A DNA stretch of 64,000 nt from Pseudomonas sp. MTM4 (GCF_019355055.1 NZ_CP048411.1:434001-498000); one strand, 5' to 3'. Shown: positions 9,357 through 19,438, counted from the first letter of the stretch. Numbers and translations: made by a program. Notes: generated by a model not told the origin, from the letters alone.

Positions 9357-9755
9357 TTAATTGAACCGTCCGTTGTTCCCGCCAGCGCTGTACCTGCCGG
9401 CACCGAGTAGCGCGATAGCGATCGAACCGAAGAGGAACATGCCTTGTAATTCGAGCGCCCAGCCACCCATCTGGCCGAGCGAAAAAAGCTCCTGCATATG
9501 CGCCAAGGTAAAGGCTACTGCCATATTGCCAACCATAAGTACCGCCCCAACACGTGTGAACAGACCGATGATCACCAGCACGGGCCCGACCACTTCCCCA
9601 AGGTAGACGCCATAAGCGAGGAGCGTGGGCAGCCCATGGCTTTCCAGCATCCCCTCAATACCGCCTATGCCGTTCTGCAGTTTCGATATTCCATGCAACA
9701 AGATCAGCACACCAACCGATACTCTCAGTACCAGCTTCCCAATATCTTCAGTCAT
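9357..9755 (-). CDS. DoxX-family membrane protein
   Basis: 132 residues from the ATG at 9755, beginning MTEDIGKLVLRVSVGVLILL. It has four predicted membrane helices and the DoxX hallmarks: RVSVGVLILLHGISKL in helix 1 and YLGEVVGPVLVIIGLFTRVGA in the middle. The family is linked to quinone or redox-associated membrane functions and to unknown integral-membrane roles. The open frame extends upstream to 9929, but that extension is not hydrophobic and does not resemble the family, so I use the internal start. Substrate and partner are unknown. Confidence 0.82.
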   Translation of the reverse strand: MTEDIGKLVLRVSVGVLILLHGISKLQNGIGGIEGMLESHGLPTLLAYGVYLGEVVGPVLVIIGLFTRVGAVLMVGNMAVAFTLAHMQELFSLGQMGGWALELQGMFLFGSIAIALLGAGRYSAGGNNGRFN

Positions 9756-10176
9756 GTTCGAACCATCCAGTAGAGCACCCATGCTCTGGTATCTAAGACA
9801 GTAGACCAGCCGTGGTACTGCTGCATGTGCACTGACTGTATTTCCCCGTGATGCGTCGTTCGATGCGTGAGCAGCAAACTTAAGGATTCCGCCGGGCGGA
9901 ACGCTTCCCTTTATTGTGACTGCATCCAATAGCCGGAAACGGGACAGTTGCTTCGCCTACGACCTTCAGTTGGTCGTAATGCCTGTGCCGAATGGCTCCA
10001 GTTGGCGCTGGGGCATCCGGTCGCGCTTTTCCGCCGAAATCGCCTTTTAACTCGTGGCAAAGCTCCGTTTGATTGTGCCCTGACGAGCGGGGTGACTTCT
10101 ATGATTCGAGCCACTAGAATGCTTGCCCATTCTGGGGCCGGAACGCCGGCTTATGTCTGTGCAACGAGGAAAATCC
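9756..10176. other. Divergent intergenic region between doxX-like gene and tig
   Basis: About 420 bp without a convincing gene. It holds a GC-rich hairpin near 9888 (TTCCGCCGGGCGGAA), a second small one (ACGACCTTCAGTTGGTCGT near 9958) and the likely tig promoter at 10092-10120. No tRNA-like fold was found. Confidence 0.5.
10092..10120 (+). promoter_or_regulatory. Candidate sigma-70 promoter for tig
   Basis: GTGACT at 10092-10097 and TAGAAT at 10115-10120 are separated by 17 bases, giving a leader of about 50 bases before the tig ATG. The -10 element matches consensus in five of six positions; the -35 matches in four. Confidence 0.45.
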
Positions 10177-11487
10177 ATGCAAGTTTCTGTTGAAAGCACC
10201 TCCGCTCTTGAGCGCCGCATGACCATTGGCGTGCCGGTCGAGCGCATCGAGAACGAAGTCAACAAGCGTCTGCAACAGACCGCCAGCCGTGCAAAGATCC
10301 CAGGTTTCCGCCCCGGCAAGGTGCCGATGAGCGTCATTCGTCAGCGTTATGAAGCTGCCGCACGCCAGGAAGCGCTGGGCGATCTGATCCAGGCCACCTT
10401 CTACGAAGCCGTGGTAGCCGAGAAGCTGAACCCCGCTGGCGCGCCTGCCGTCGAGCCGAAAGTGTTCGAGAAGGGCAAAGATCTGGAATACGTCGCGACT
10501 TTCGAAGTTTTCCCCGAGTTCAAGGTTGCCAGCTTCGAAGGCGTCGAGATCGAGCGCATGCAGGCCGAAGTGGCAGATGCCGACGTCGACAACATGCTCG
10601 AAATCCTGCGCAAGCAGAACACTCGTTTTGAAAAGGCCGACCGTGCTGCCGAAGACGGCGATCAGCTGAACATCGATTTCGTCGGCAAGATCGACGGTGA
10701 AGCCTTCGCCGGTGGTTCGGCGCAAGGCACCCAGCTCGTGCTGGGATCCGGTCGCATGATTCCAGGCTTCGAATCCGCGCTGGTTGGCGCCAAGGCTGGT
10801 GAAGAGCGGGTCATCACCCCGACTTTCCCGGAGGACTACCAGAATCTCGACCTCGCCGGCAAAACTGCCGAATTCACCGTTACCGTAAACAGTGTCGAGG
10901 CCCCTCAGCTGCCGGAACTGAACGATGAGTTCTTCGCTCAGTTCGGCGTACAGGAAGGTGGTCTCGAAGGCTTCCGTACCGAAGTGAAAAAGAACATGGA
11001 GCGCGAGCTACGCCAAGCCATCAAGACCAAGGTCAAGAACCAGGTCATGGAAGGGCTGGTCAGTTCCAATCCGATCGAAGTCCCGAAAGCACTGATCGAC
11101 AACGAGGTGAACCGTTTGCGCGTTCAGGCCGTTCAGCAGTTCGGCGGCAACATCAAACCTGACCAACTGCCGGCGGAGCTGTTCGAAGAGCAGGCCAAGC
11201 GCCGTGTCGTGCTGGGCCTGATCGTCGCCGAAGTGGTCAAGCAGTACGAGCTCAAGCCTGATGACGCACGTGTTCGCGAACTGATCGAGGAAATGGCTTC
11301 CGCTTACCAAGAGCCGGAGCAGGTCGTGTCCTGGTACTACAAGAACGACGAGCAATTGAACGAAGTCCGTTCTGTTGTGCTCGAAGAGCAAGTTGTAGAT
11401 ACTGTCCTGCAGCAGGCTAAAGTGACCGACAAATCGGTCTCCTACGAAGAAGCAGTGAAGCCTGCGGAAGCTCCGCAAGCTGCCTGA
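10177..11487 (+). CDS. tig: Trigger factor, ribosome-associated chaperone and prolyl isomerase
   Basis: 436 residues from the ATG at 10177 ([20 protein letters not shown]), preceded by GAGGAAAA. A longer in-frame start at 10123 does not fit the family. The N-terminal ribosome-binding domain carries the signature PGFRPGKVP, close to the GFRxGKxP ribosomal L23-docking loop. The FKBP-type isomerase domain (about 160-245) has [20 protein letters not shown]. The rest is the helical C-terminal substrate cradle. It binds nascent chains at the ribosomal exit tunnel. It is the first gene of the tig-clpP-clpX-lon cluster, the classic arrangement in gammaproteobacteria. Confidence 0.98.
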   Translation: MQVSVESTSALERRMTIGVPVERIENEVNKRLQQTASRAKIPGFRPGKVPMSVIRQRYEAAARQEALGDLIQATFYEAVVAEKLNPAGAPAVEPKVFEKGKDLEYVATFEVFPEFKVASFEGVEIERMQAEVADADVDNMLEILRKQNTRFEKADRAAEDGDQLNIDFVGKIDGEAFAGGSAQGTQLVLGSGRMIPGFESALVGAKAGEERVITPTFPEDYQNLDLAGKTAEFTVTVNSVEAPQLPELNDEFFAQFGVQEGGLEGFRTEVKKNMERELRQAIKTKVKNQVMEGLVSSNPIEVPKALIDNEVNRLRVQAVQQFGGNIKPDQLPAELFEEQAKRRVVLGLIVAEVVKQYELKPDDARVRELIEEMASAYQEPEQVVSWYYKNDEQLNEVRSVVLEEQVVDTVLQQAKVTDKSVSYEEAVKPAEAPQAA

Positions 11488-11511
11488 GTCTCTTCACCGT
11501 TTATATGCATT

Positions 11512-11538
11512 CATAAGCCAGCCTCGTGCTGGCTTATG
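11512..11538 (+). terminator. Hairpin between tig and clpP
   Basis: Perfect 11-bp stem (CATAAGCCAGC, arms 11512-11522 and 11528-11538) with a 5-base loop, then TCTTT. The weak T-run suggests partial termination or mRNA processing rather than a hard stop. Confidence 0.5.
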
Positions 11539-11572
11539 TCTTTGCGGCATGACATAGGGAGTTTCGTTGGAA

Positions 11573-12211
11573 ATGTCCGGCAATCCGTTTATGCAAGCAC
11601 CAGATATCCAAGCGGCTGGCGGCCTGGTGCCGATGGTCATCGAGCAGTCTGCTCGTGGCGAGCGCGCGTATGACATCTATTCCCGTCTCCTGAAGGAGCG
11701 GGTGATCTTCATGGTCGGCCAAGTGGAAGATTACATGGCCAACCTGATCGTTGCGCAGATGCTGTTCCTCGAGGCGGAAAACCCCGAGAAGGACATTCAC
11801 CTGTACATCAATTCCCCCGGTGGTTCGGTTACTGCAGGCATGTCGATTTACGACACGATGCAGTTCATCAAGCCCGACGTTTCCACGATTTGCATCGGTC
11901 AGGCCTGCAGCATGGGCGCCCTGTTGCTGACGGGCGGCGCAGCGGGCAAGCGTTACTGCTTGCCGCATTCGCGCATGATGATTCACCAGCCGCTGGGTGG
12001 TTTCCAGGGGCAGGCGTCTGACATCGAAATTCACGCTCGCGAAATTCTCACGATTCGCGAGCGGCTGAACAAGGTAATGGCTGCACACACTGGCCAGCCG
12101 ATGGAAGTGATTGCGCGCGACACCGACCGTGACAACTTCATGAGTGGCGAAGAAGCTGTCAAGTACGGCCTGATCGACCAGGTCTTGGCCCAGCGGCAGA
12201 TGGCAGTCTGA
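11573..12211 (+). CDS. clpP: ATP-dependent Clp protease proteolytic subunit
   Basis: 212 residues from the ATG at 11573 ([10 protein letters not shown]). A TTG at 11567 is an alternative start, closer to the AGGGAG ribosome-binding site at 11556-11561; family comparison favours the ATG. Catalytic residues are visible: Ser113 in [11 protein letters not shown] and His138 in [12 protein letters not shown], with the Asp in the ARDTDRD segment. ClpP forms the tetradecameric serine-protease barrel that degrades substrates unfolded by ClpX or ClpA. The short N-terminal propeptide is typical. Confidence 0.97.
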   Translation: MSGNPFMQAPDIQAAGGLVPMVIEQSARGERAYDIYSRLLKERVIFMVGQVEDYMANLIVAQMLFLEAENPEKDIHLYINSPGGSVTAGMSIYDTMQFIKPDVSTICIGQACSMGALLLTGGAAGKRYCLPHSRMMIHQPLGGFQGQASDIEIHAREILTIRERLNKVMAAHTGQPMEVIARDTDRDNFMSGEEAVKYGLIDQVLAQRQMAV

Positions 12212-12240
12212 TCACACCGCCCGGCGATATCCGGCTGTAG

Positions 12241-12262
12241 CGTGGGCTTGAAAAAGCCCACG
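12241..12262 (+). terminator. Stable GAAA-tetraloop hairpin between clpP and clpX
   Basis: CGTGGGCTT-GAAA-AAGCCCACG forms a perfect 9-bp stem capped by a GNRA tetraloop, 30 bp after clpP. It lacks a T-run (ATTGCCTT follows), so it is more likely an mRNA stabiliser or partial attenuator within the clpP-clpX transcript. Confidence 0.45.
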
Positions 12263-12309
12263 ATTGCCTTCATCTTGTGTTTCAAGCCTTCCCCGATTGG
12301 ATCGATCGA

Positions 12310-13590
12310 ATGACTGACACCCGCAACGGCGAGGATTCCGGCAAGCTGCTCTATTGCTCTTTCTGCGGCAAAAGCCAGCATGAAGTACGCAAGTTGATTG
12401 CCGGACCCTCGGTCTTTATCTGCGACGAGTGCGTCGACCTGTGCAATGACATCATCCGTGAGGAGGTGCAAGAGGCACAGGCTGAAAGCAGCGCGCAAAA
12501 ACTGCCCGCACCCAAAGAGATCAGCGGCATTCTCGACCAGTACGTCATTGGTCAGGAGCGCGCCAAGAAGATCTTGGCAGTGGCTGTTTACAACCATTAC
12601 AAGCGACTCAACCAGCGCGACAAGAAGGAAGAAGTCGAACTGGGCAAGAGCAACATTTTGCTGATCGGGCCGACCGGTTCGGGTAAGACGCTGCTCGCCG
12701 AGACGCTCGCACGGCTGTTGAATGTGCCGTTCACCATTGCCGACGCCACCACCCTCACCGAGGCGGGCTACGTAGGCGAGGACGTTGAAAACATCATTCA
12801 GAAGCTGTTGCAGAAATGCGATTACGATGTCGAGAAGGCTCAAATGGGCATTGTCTACATCGATGAGATCGACAAGATTTCCCGCAAGTCAGACAACCCT
12901 TCGATTACCCGCGATGTGTCGGGCGAAGGTGTACAGCAGGCACTGCTCAAACTGATCGAAGGTACGGTCGCTTCGGTTCCGCCGCAGGGTGGTCGAAAGC
13001 ATCCGCAGCAGGAGTTCCTGCAGGTCGATACGCGCAATATCCTATTCATCTGTGGCGGTGCGTTCGCTGGTCTGGAGAAGGTTATCCAGGGCCGCTCGAC
13101 CCAGGGCGGCATCGGCTTCAATGCCGAGGTTCGCAGCAAGGATCCGGGCAAGAAGATCGGTGAGTCGTTGCGTGCCGTGGAGCCTGACGATCTGGTCAAG
13201 TTCGGCCTGATTCCAGAGTTCGTCGGTCGTCTGCCGGTCATTGCGACCCTCGATGAGCTGGACGAGGCGGCGCTGATTCAGATCCTGACCGAACCCAAGA
13301 ACGCGCTGACCAAACAGTATGGGAAGTTGTTCGAGCTCGAAGGCGTAGATCTCGAGTTCCGTACCGATGCACTCAAGGCCGTGGCTAGTCGTGCCTTGGA
13401 GCGCAAGACCGGAGCGCGTGGTCTGCGTTCGATCCTGGAAGGCGTGCTGCTCGATACCATGTATGAAATTCCTTCGCAGAAGGATGTCAGCAAGGTGGTC
13501 ATCGACGAAAGCGTCATCGAAGGGACTTCCCAGCCGCTGCTTATTTACGAGAGCAGTGAGCCGCCTGCGAAGGCTGCGCCGGACGCGTAA
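12310..13590 (+). CDS. clpX: ATP-dependent Clp protease ATP-binding subunit ClpX
   Basis: 426 residues from the ATG at 12310 ([20 protein letters not shown]). The N-terminal zinc-binding domain has Cys16, Cys19, Cys38 and Cys41. The AAA+ module follows, with Walker A GPTGSGKT (120-127), Walker B VYIDEIDK and sensor/arginine-finger region [13 protein letters not shown]. The [13 protein letters not shown] segment precedes the pore region typical of ClpX. It unfolds tagged proteins and feeds ClpP, encoded just upstream. An in-frame ATG at 12277 adds residues not seen in the family. Confidence 0.98.
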   Translation: MTDTRNGEDSGKLLYCSFCGKSQHEVRKLIAGPSVFICDECVDLCNDIIREEVQEAQAESSAQKLPAPKEISGILDQYVIGQERAKKILAVAVYNHYKRLNQRDKKEEVELGKSNILLIGPTGSGKTLLAETLARLLNVPFTIADATTLTEAGYVGEDVENIIQKLLQKCDYDVEKAQMGIVYIDEIDKISRKSDNPSITRDVSGEGVQQALLKLIEGTVASVPPQGGRKHPQQEFLQVDTRNILFICGGAFAGLEKVIQGRSTQGGIGFNAEVRSKDPGKKIGESLRAVEPDDLVKFGLIPEFVGRLPVIATLDELDEAALIQILTEPKNALTKQYGKLFELEGVDLEFRTDALKAVASRALERKTGARGLRSILEGVLLDTMYEIPSQKDVSKVVIDESVIEGTSQPLLIYESSEPPAKAAPDA

Positions 13591-13596
13591 CATAAC

Positions 13597-13623
13597 AAGG
13601 GGCCTCCGGGCCCCTTTGCTTTT
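13597..13623 (+). terminator. Intrinsic terminator after clpX
   Basis: AAGGGGCC-TCCG-GGCCCCTT stem (13597-13604 and 13609-13616) followed by TGCTTTT, immediately after the clpX stop codon. Confidence 0.7.
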
Positions 13624-13633
13624 CTGCCCCCGC

Positions 13634-13660
13634 CTTGTTTTTTGCCCTGCACGCCCTCAT
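13634..13660 (+). promoter_or_regulatory. Candidate heat-shock (sigma-32) promoter for lon
   Basis: CTTGTTT at 13634-13640, a 13-base spacer, and CCCTCAT at 13654-13660 resemble the sigma-32 consensus CTTGAAA / CCCCAT. It lies about 55 bp before the lon ATG. Lon is a heat-shock protease in related bacteria, which supports but does not prove this. Confidence 0.35.
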
Positions 13661-13717
13661 CTTGATTGCCAGGGTGTTTCCCGTTCACCGCCGTATGGCC
13701 GTCGTAGAGCTGAATTT

Positions 13718-16114
13718 ATGAAGACAACCATCGAATTGCCCCTTTTGCCACTGCGCGACGTCGTGGTTTACCCGCACATGGTGATTCCGCTGTTCGTTGG
13801 CCGAGAAAAGTCCATCGAGGCGCTCGAATCCGCCATGGCTGGTGACAAGCAAATACTGCTGCTGGCCCAGAAAAACCCGGCCGATGACGATCCGGCTGAA
13901 GACGGGCTTTACCGTGTAGGCACGGTTGCGACCGTGCTGCAGTTGCTCAAGCTTCCGGACGGCACCGTCAAGGTTCTCGTTGAGGGCGAGCAGCGTGGCG
14001 TCATAGATCGCTTTTACGACGTGGACGACCATTGTCGCGCTGAGGTGTCGTTGATCGATGAGTCCGACATCGAAGAGCGCGAAGCGGAAGTTTTCACTCG
14101 CAGTCTGCTGAGTCAGTTCGAACAGTACGTTCAGCTTGGCAAGAAGGTCCCTACCGAGGTGCTTTCATCGCTTGCCAGCATCGATGAGCCGGCGCGTCTG
14201 GTCGATACCATGGCCGCGCATATGGCGCTTAAGATCGAGCAAAAACAGGCGATTCTCGAAATCATCGATCTGCCGGCCCGGGTCGAGCACGTACTGGCGT
14301 TGCTTGATGCCGAAATCGATCTGCTTCAAGTGGAAAAGCGAATTCGCGGCCGCGTAAAGAAGCAGATGGAGCGAAGCCAGCGTGAGTACTATCTGAACGA
14401 GCAGATGAAGGCCATTCAGAAAGAGCTGGGCGATATCGACGAAGGTCATAACGAAATCGATGACCTGAAGAAGCGCATCGAGAATGCTGGCCTGAGCAAG
14501 GATGCCCACGCCAAGGCGACGACCGAGCTGAATAAGTTAAAGCAGATGTCGCCGATGTCGGCCGAAGCGACTGTCGTGCGGACTTATATCGACTGGCTGG
14601 TAAATGTACCGTGGAAGGCCGCGAGTAAGGTGCGTCTGGATTTGGCGAAGGCTGAGGAAGTGCTCGACGCCGACCATTACGGTCTCGAGGAGGTCAAAGA
14701 TCGCATTCTTGAGTACCTTGCTGTCCAGAAACGCGTGAAAAAGCTCAAGGGGCCGGTGCTCTGCCTGGTCGGCCCGCCGGGCGTGGGTAAGACTTCGCTG
14801 GCGGAGTCCATTGCGCGTTCCACTAACCGCAAGTTCGTGCGGATGGCGCTGGGTGGGGTGCGGGACGAGGCTGAGATCAGAGGCCATCGGCGTACCTATA
14901 TCGGTTCGATGCCTGGCCGGTTGATCCAGAAGATGAGCAAGGTCGGCGTGCGCAATCCGCTATTCCTGCTCGATGAGATCGACAAGATGGGCAACGACAT
15001 GCGTGGCGATCCGGCGTCCGCGTTGCTTGAAGTGCTAGACCCCGAGCAGAACCATAATTTCAACGACCATTACCTCGAGGTCGACTATGACCTGTCCGAT
15101 GTGATGTTCCTTTGTACTGCGAACTCCATGAATATCCCGGCTCCATTGCTGGATCGTATGGAGATCATTCGTCTTCCGGGGTACACCGAAGACGAGAAAA
15201 TCAACATCGCGATTCGTTACCTGGTTCCGAAGCAGATACAGGCCAACGGACTGAAAAAGACCGAGCTGCTGTTCGAGGAAGAGGCGATCCGCGACATCAT
15301 CCGTTATTACACTCGCGAGGCGGGCGTTCGCAGCCTGGAACGCCAAGTGGCGAAGGTCTGCCGAAAAGTGGTCAAGGAACATGCTGCGGAGAAGAGCTTC
15401 GAGGTGACGGTTACCGCCGAATCGCTCGAGCATTTCCTTGGCGTTCGCAAGTTCCGCTACGGGCTTGCCGAACAGCAGGATCAGGTCGGCCAAGTGACGG
15501 GGCTGGCCTGGACCCAGGTTGGCGGCGAGCTGCTGACGATCGAGGCCGCCGTGGTGCCTGGCAAGGGCCGGTTGACCAAGACGGGTTCGCTCGGTGATGT
15601 AATGGGTGAGTCGATCACCGCGGCGCTTACGGTCGTGCGTAGCCGAGCCAAAAGTCTGGGTATCCCGGTGGATTTTCACGAGAAGCAGGATATCCATATT
15701 CACGTGCCGGAAGGCGCAACGCCCAAGGATGGACCGAGCGCGGGGATTGGAATGTGCACAGCGCTCGTATCAGCGCTTACGCAGATTCCGGTTCGCGCCG
15801 AAGTTGCGATGACCGGAGAAATCACATTGCGTGGTCAGGTATTGGCTATCGGTGGACTGAAAGAGAAACTGCTCGCTGCGCATCGGGGTGGAATCAAGAC
15901 TGTGATCATTCCCGAAGAAAATCAGCGTGATCTGAAAGAGATTCCTGAGAATATTAAGCAGGACCTGCAGATTAAACCGGTGAAGTGGATTGACGAAGTC
16001 CTCCAAATTGCGCTGCAATACGCGCCGGAGCCCTTGCCCGATGCGGCTCCCGAGATTGTTGCAAAGGACGACAAGCGCGAGTCTGATTCCAAGGAGCGAA
16101 TCAGCACGCATTAG
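13718..16114 (+). CDS. lon: ATP-dependent protease Lon
   Basis: 798 residues from the ATG at 13718 ([20 protein letters not shown]); the longer frame upstream overlaps clpX and is spurious. Domain order: N-terminal LON substrate-binding domain (about 10-200), coiled-coil linker ([19 protein letters not shown]), AAA+ domain with Walker A GPPGVGKT at 352-359, then the S16 protease domain. The catalytic dyad is Ser674 (DGPSAGIG) and Lys717 (GGLKEK). It degrades damaged and regulatory proteins in the cytoplasm. It stands as a separate unit after the clpX terminator. Confidence 0.98.
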   Translation: MKTTIELPLLPLRDVVVYPHMVIPLFVGREKSIEALESAMAGDKQILLLAQKNPADDDPAEDGLYRVGTVATVLQLLKLPDGTVKVLVEGEQRGVIDRFYDVDDHCRAEVSLIDESDIEEREAEVFTRSLLSQFEQYVQLGKKVPTEVLSSLASIDEPARLVDTMAAHMALKIEQKQAILEIIDLPARVEHVLALLDAEIDLLQVEKRIRGRVKKQMERSQREYYLNEQMKAIQKELGDIDEGHNEIDDLKKRIENAGLSKDAHAKATTELNKLKQMSPMSAEATVVRTYIDWLVNVPWKAASKVRLDLAKAEEVLDADHYGLEEVKDRILEYLAVQKRVKKLKGPVLCLVGPPGVGKTSLAESIARSTNRKFVRMALGGVRDEAEIRGHRRTYIGSMPGRLIQKMSKVGVRNPLFLLDEIDKMGNDMRGDPASALLEVLDPEQNHNFNDHYLEVDYDLSDVMFLCTANSMNIPAPLLDRMEIIRLPGYTEDEKINIAIRYLVPKQIQANGLKKTELLFEEEAIRDIIRYYTREAGVRSLERQVAKVCRKVVKEHAAEKSFEVTVTAESLEHFLGVRKFRYGLAEQQDQVGQVTGLAWTQVGGELLTIEAAVVPGKGRLTKTGSLGDVMGESITAALTVVRSRAKSLGIPVDFHEKQDIHIHVPEGATPKDGPSAGIGMCTALVSALTQIPVRAEVAMTGEITLRGQVLAIGGLKEKLLAAHRGGIKTVIIPEENQRDLKEIPENIKQDLQIKPVKWIDEVLQIALQYAPEPLPDAAPEIVAKDDKRESDSKERISTH

Positions 16115-16128
16115 TCTGAAAGGCTTTG

Positions 16129-16158
16129 TTGACACATTTTCGCCGGCCTTGATATAAG
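16129..16158 (+). promoter_or_regulatory. Strong sigma-70-like promoter for hupB
   Basis: A perfect TTGACA at 16129-16134 is followed by GATATAAG at 16151-16158 (spacing 16-18 depending on the -10 register). The -10 region is embedded in a short inverted repeat, GCCGGCC...GCCGGCC flanking TTGATATAA. The leader to the hupB start is about 80 bases. Confidence 0.65.
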
Positions 16159-16247
16159 CCGGCCCCTTGTGTCGTCGCTATTTCGACACCGCTTTGCTTA
16201 CACCTAAAAATTAAAGATACGACTCAACAGAAATAAGGGGACTTAGA

Positions 16248-16520
16248 GTGAACAAGTCGGAACTGATCGATGCCATCGCTGCATCTGCTGATATCCCGAA
16301 AGCTGTTGCTGGCCGCGCGCTGGATGCAGTGATTGAATCCGTCACTGGTGCTCTGAAGGCTGGTGATTCAGTGGTACTGGTTGGTTTCGGTACTTTCGCT
16401 GTCAAGGAACGCGCCGCCCGTACTGGCCGTAACCCCCAGACCGGCAAGCCAATCGACATTGCCGCCGCCAAGATCCCAGGTTTCAAAGCCGGCAAAGCTC
16501 TAAAAGACGCTGTCAACTAA
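16248..16520 (+). CDS. hupB: DNA-binding protein HU-beta
   Basis: 90 residues from a GTG start at 16248 with an AAGGGGA ribosome-binding site at 16236-16242. It reads (M)[19 protein letters not shown] and contains the HU DNA-binding arm signature [20 protein letters not shown]. It is a nucleoid-associated protein that bends DNA as a homo- or heterodimer. It lies between lon and ppiD as in other pseudomonads. Confidence 0.98.
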   Translation: MNKSELIDAIAASADIPKAVAGRALDAVIESVTGALKAGDSVVLVGFGTFAVKERAARTGRNPQTGKPIDIAAAKIPGFKAGKALKDAVN

Positions 16521-16563
16521 GCGTTTTCGATCCGGCCAGTTGTCAGTTAGCGCTGGCCCTGGC

Positions 16564-16670
16564 TTGGAGCGGTTAATCGAACAGGCACGGCCTGTTGCGT
16601 TCGGGCCTGGGGGATAAGGTCCAACCGCTCCAAAGCTCCAAGAGGCGCATCCCTGGATGCGCCTTTCTTT
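16564..16670 (+). ncRNA. Candidate structured RNA between hupB and ppiD
   Basis: The segment has an 11-bp perfect inverted repeat TTGGAGCGGTT (16564-16574) / AACCGCTCCAA (16623-16633). Inside it is a second hairpin, AACAGGC (16580-16586) / GCCTGTT (16590-16596). GCTCCAAG at 16635-16642 can pair with CTTGGAGC (16563-16570) instead, giving two mutually exclusive folds. A canonical intrinsic terminator ends the segment. It could be the processed 3' UTR of hupB mRNA or an independent small RNA; I see no clear promoter of its own. No known family is recognised. Confidence 0.35.
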
Positions 16671-16673
16671 TTT
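16643..16673 (+). terminator. Intrinsic terminator after hupB/candidate RNA
   Basis: AGGCGCATCC-CT-GGATGCGCCT (10-bp stem, arms 16643-16652 and 16655-16664) followed by TTCTTTTTT. Strong canonical terminator, 120 bp after hupB. Confidence 0.85.
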
Positions 16674-16726
16674 CGGATTCCACCCGCGCTGCAACGATCA
16701 TTGCGCAGCTGACTCCTGGGGGACGC

Positions 16727-18583
16727 ATGCTTCAGAACATCAGGGACAATTCACAAGGTTGGATTGCCAAAACCATCATCGGCATCATCGTTGTGCTGTT
16801 GGCGCTTACAGGCTTCGAGGCCATCTTCAATAGCGCGGGCAACAGCCGAACGGCCGCGGAGGTCAATGGCGAAGAAATCTCGCAGGATGAGCTCAACCAG
16901 GCAATGAACATGCAGCGCCGACAGCTGACCCAGCAGTTGGGCGGTAACTTCGACCCTTCGCTGCTGGACGACAAGTTAGTCCGCGAATCATCTCTGCAAG
17001 CGCTGATTGATCGTGCGCTTTTGTTACAAGGCACTCATGAAGCCGATTTCGCCTTCTCCGAGGCTGCGCTCGATCAGCTGATACTGCAGACACCTGAGTT
17101 TCTCGTCGACGGCGTTTTCAACGCGTCACGGTTCGATCAGGTCATTCAGCAGATGGGCTATACTCGATTCCAGTTTCGCGAGCTGCTGAAGCAGGAAATG
17201 CTCATTGGGCAGCTGCGTGCCGGTATCTCTGGTTCCGGTTTCGTCACGGATGATCAGATCGAAGCCTTTGCTCGACTGGAGCAGCAAACTCGCGATTTCG
17301 CCACCATTACCGTGCCGGCAGATGCGACCGTGGTTGAAGTCAGTGACGATGAGGCGCGCGAGTACTACGAGCAGAACACGGATCGTTTCCGCTCGCCTGA
17401 GCAGGTCGTTCTTCAGTACGTCGAGTTGAAGAAGGAGTCTTTCTTCGATCAGGTCGATGTCTCGGACGAGCAAGTGGCGAATCTCTATCAGCAGCGCATC
17501 GCCAATCTTGCCGAGCAGCGCCGTGCGGCGCATATTCTGATCGAGGCCGATAACTCCAGCGACTCTGAGGCCAAGGCGAAGATCGACGAAATTGCCAAGC
17601 GCGTGTCCGCCGGTGAGGATTTCGCGGCATTGGCCAAGGAAACCTCCGACGACCCGGGTTCGGCCAACGAAGGGGGCGATCTGGGCTTCGCCGGCCAGGG
17701 GGTCTATGACCCGGCGTTCGAGGAAGCGCTGTATGCGCTCGAAGAAGGACAGGTATCAGCTCCGGTCCGGTCTGACTTTGGCTGGCATCTGATTAAGCTG
17801 TTGGGTGTGCAGTCGCCTGAAGTCCCTACGCTGGAGAGCATGCAACCGGAGCTGGTTCGTGAGCTCAAAGTGCAGCAGGTCGAGCAGCGTTTCGTCGAGG
17901 CAGCCAAGCTGTTGGAAGATACTGCGTTCGAGTCGTCCGATCTCGCCCAGCCGGCTCAAGAGCTCGGCTTGTCCGTGCATACGACCGAGGCGTTCGGACG
18001 TGAGGGCGGCGGCAGTGGTGTTGCAGCCAATAGGCAGGTTATCCAGGCGGCGTTCAGCGAAGAGGTTCTGATAGATGGCGCCAACAGCGGTGTCATCGAA
18101 CTGGATCCGGACACCGTTGTTGCGGTGCGTGTGAAAGAGCATCTACAACCGGAAGTGCAGCCTTTCGATGAGGTAAAAGGCGACATCGTCGCTCAACTGC
18201 AGCGCAGCAAAGCGGCTGAACAGGCGCGTGAGGCAGGCGAGTCGCTGGTTGCCAGTCTGCGTGAAGGCGTGCAGGCTGAGCAGCAATGGCAGCCGGTAGA
18301 GGCTGCTTCGCGCAATCAGGAAGGCGTTGATCCGGCAGTGCTTCAGCAGGTGTTCCGGATGCCGAAGCCGGAGACGAATGAAACGCCGACTTACGGCAGC
18401 GTCCGGCTTCCCGGTGGGGACTTTGTAGTCGTTCGTCTAAGCGGAGTCAGCGAGCCGAACGCTGAACTGTCGGAGGAAGACAAGCAAAGCTATCGCCGTT
18501 TCCTTGCTTCGCGTAGTGGTCAGCAGGATTTTGCTGCCTACCGGCAGATGCTGCACGCCAACGCTGACATCGAAACCTTCTAA
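16727..18583 (+). CDS. ppiD: Membrane-anchored periplasmic chaperone PpiD (SurA-N/parvulin domains)
   Basis: 618 residues from the ATG at 16727 (MLQNIRDNSQ), preceded by CCTGGGGG. One N-terminal transmembrane helix at about 13-30 anchors it to the inner membrane. A SurA-like N domain follows (AEVNGEEISQDELNQAMNMQ), then a parvulin-type isomerase domain at about 265-360 (RRAAHILIEAD ... GGDLGFAGQGVYDPAFEEAL), then a long helical C-terminus. PpiD assists folding of proteins leaving the Sec translocon. It has its own transcription unit after the hupB terminator. Confidence 0.95.
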   Translation: MLQNIRDNSQGWIAKTIIGIIVVLLALTGFEAIFNSAGNSRTAAEVNGEEISQDELNQAMNMQRRQLTQQLGGNFDPSLLDDKLVRESSLQALIDRALLLQGTHEADFAFSEAALDQLILQTPEFLVDGVFNASRFDQVIQQMGYTRFQFRELLKQEMLIGQLRAGISGSGFVTDDQIEAFARLEQQTRDFATITVPADATVVEVSDDEAREYYEQNTDRFRSPEQVVLQYVELKKESFFDQVDVSDEQVANLYQQRIANLAEQRRAAHILIEADNSSDSEAKAKIDEIAKRVSAGEDFAALAKETSDDPGSANEGGDLGFAGQGVYDPAFEEALYALEEGQVSAPVRSDFGWHLIKLLGVQSPEVPTLESMQPELVRELKVQQVEQRFVEAAKLLEDTAFESSDLAQPAQELGLSVHTTEAFGREGGGSGVAANRQVIQAAFSEEVLIDGANSGVIELDPDTVVAVRVKEHLQPEVQPFDEVKGDIVAQLQRSKAAEQAREAGESLVASLREGVQAEQQWQPVEAASRNQEGVDPAVLQQVFRMPKPETNETPTYGSVRLPGGDFVVVRLSGVSEPNAELSEEDKQSYRRFLASRSGQQDFAAYRQMLHANADIETF

Positions 18584-18601
18584 TTCGATTCACTTAGGCG
18601 C

Positions 18602-18631
18602 AAAAAAACCCGCACTTGGTGCGGGTTTTTT
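18602..18631. terminator. Bidirectional terminator between convergent ppiD and fabI
   Basis: AAAAAACCCGCAC-TTG-GTGCGGGTTTTTT reads as an intrinsic terminator on both strands and sits between two converging genes. Confidence 0.9.
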
Positions 18632-18643
18632 ATGGGCGCTGGT

Positions 18644-19438
18644 TCAGTCTTCGATCGCACCCATTGCGGTGGTATTGAAGCCACCGTCGACGTAGAGAAT
18701 TTCACCACTGATACCGGAAGCGAGATCCGAGCAGAGGAACGCGCCGGCATTACCCACTTCTTCGATGGTGACGTTGCGACGCAGCGGTGTCTGCTTCTCG
18801 TTGGCTGCCAGCATCTTGCGGAAGCTTTTGATGCCAGATGCCGCCAAGGTGCGGATCGGGCCTGCGGATACGGCGTTGACGCGGGTGCCCTCTGGGCCGA
18901 GGCTACCGGCTAGGTAACGAACGCCTGCTTCAAGACTGGCCTTGGCCATGCCCATGACGTTGTAGTTAGGCATGGTGCGCTCGGCGCCCAGGTAGGAGAG
19001 GGTGAGGATGGCGCCGTTACGGCCCTTCATCATCGGGCGACCGGCCTTGGCCAGGGCGACCAGGCTATAGGCGCTGATGTCGTGAGCGATCTTGAAGCCA
19101 TCGCGAGTGGTGACATCGGTGAAGTCGCCGTCGAGCTGATCGCCTGGTGCAAACCCGACCGAGTGAACGATGCCGTCCAGGCCGTCCCACTTCTTGCCTA
19201 GCTCTTCAAAGACCCGGACGATTTCATCGTCATTGGCGACGTCGCAGGGGAAGCACAGCTCCGGACCTGAGCCCCAGCCGGCGGCGAACTCTTCGACGCG
19301 CCCCTTGAGCTTTTCGTTCTGATAGGTAAAAGCCAGCTCAGCGCCTTCGCGATGCATGGCGGCGGCGATACCCGAGGCGATCGACAATTTGCTGGCGACG
19401 CCAACGATCAGTACGCGCTTACCGGTAAGAAAACCCAT
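18644..19438 (-). CDS. fabI: Enoyl-[acyl-carrier-protein] reductase (NADH)
   Basis: 264 residues from the ATG at 19438 ([20 protein letters not shown]). NAD-binding [24 protein letters not shown], and the catalytic Tyr149, Tyr159 and Lys166 in [19 protein letters not shown] identify the FabI type of enoyl reductase. It carries out the last reduction of each fatty-acid elongation cycle and is the triclosan target in many bacteria. Its first 20 bases overlap the 3' end of nppD, so it may be translationally coupled to the peptide transporter operon. Confidence 0.97.
   Translation of the reverse strand: MGFLTGKRVLIVGVASKLSIASGIAAAMHREGAELAFTYQNEKLKGRVEEFAAGWGSGPELCFPCDVANDDEIVRVFEELGKKWDGLDGIVHSVGFAPGDQLDGDFTDVTTRDGFKIAHDISAYSLVALAKAGRPMMKGRNGAILTLSYLGAERTMPNYNVMGMAKASLEAGVRYLAGSLGPEGTRVNAVSAGPIRTLAASGIKSFRKMLAANEKQTPLRRNVTIEEVGNAGAFLCSDLASGISGEILYVDGGFNTTAMGAIED

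Noticed and set aside
13367..13717. Longer N-terminus for lon
   Set aside because: The extra 117 codons overlap clpX and a terminator and have no family similarity; the ATG at 13718 fits Lon.
16545..16730. tRNA-like fold between hupB and ppiD
   Set aside because: Arms do not make a cloverleaf and no anticodon loop or T-loop sequence is present; treated as a generic structured RNA.
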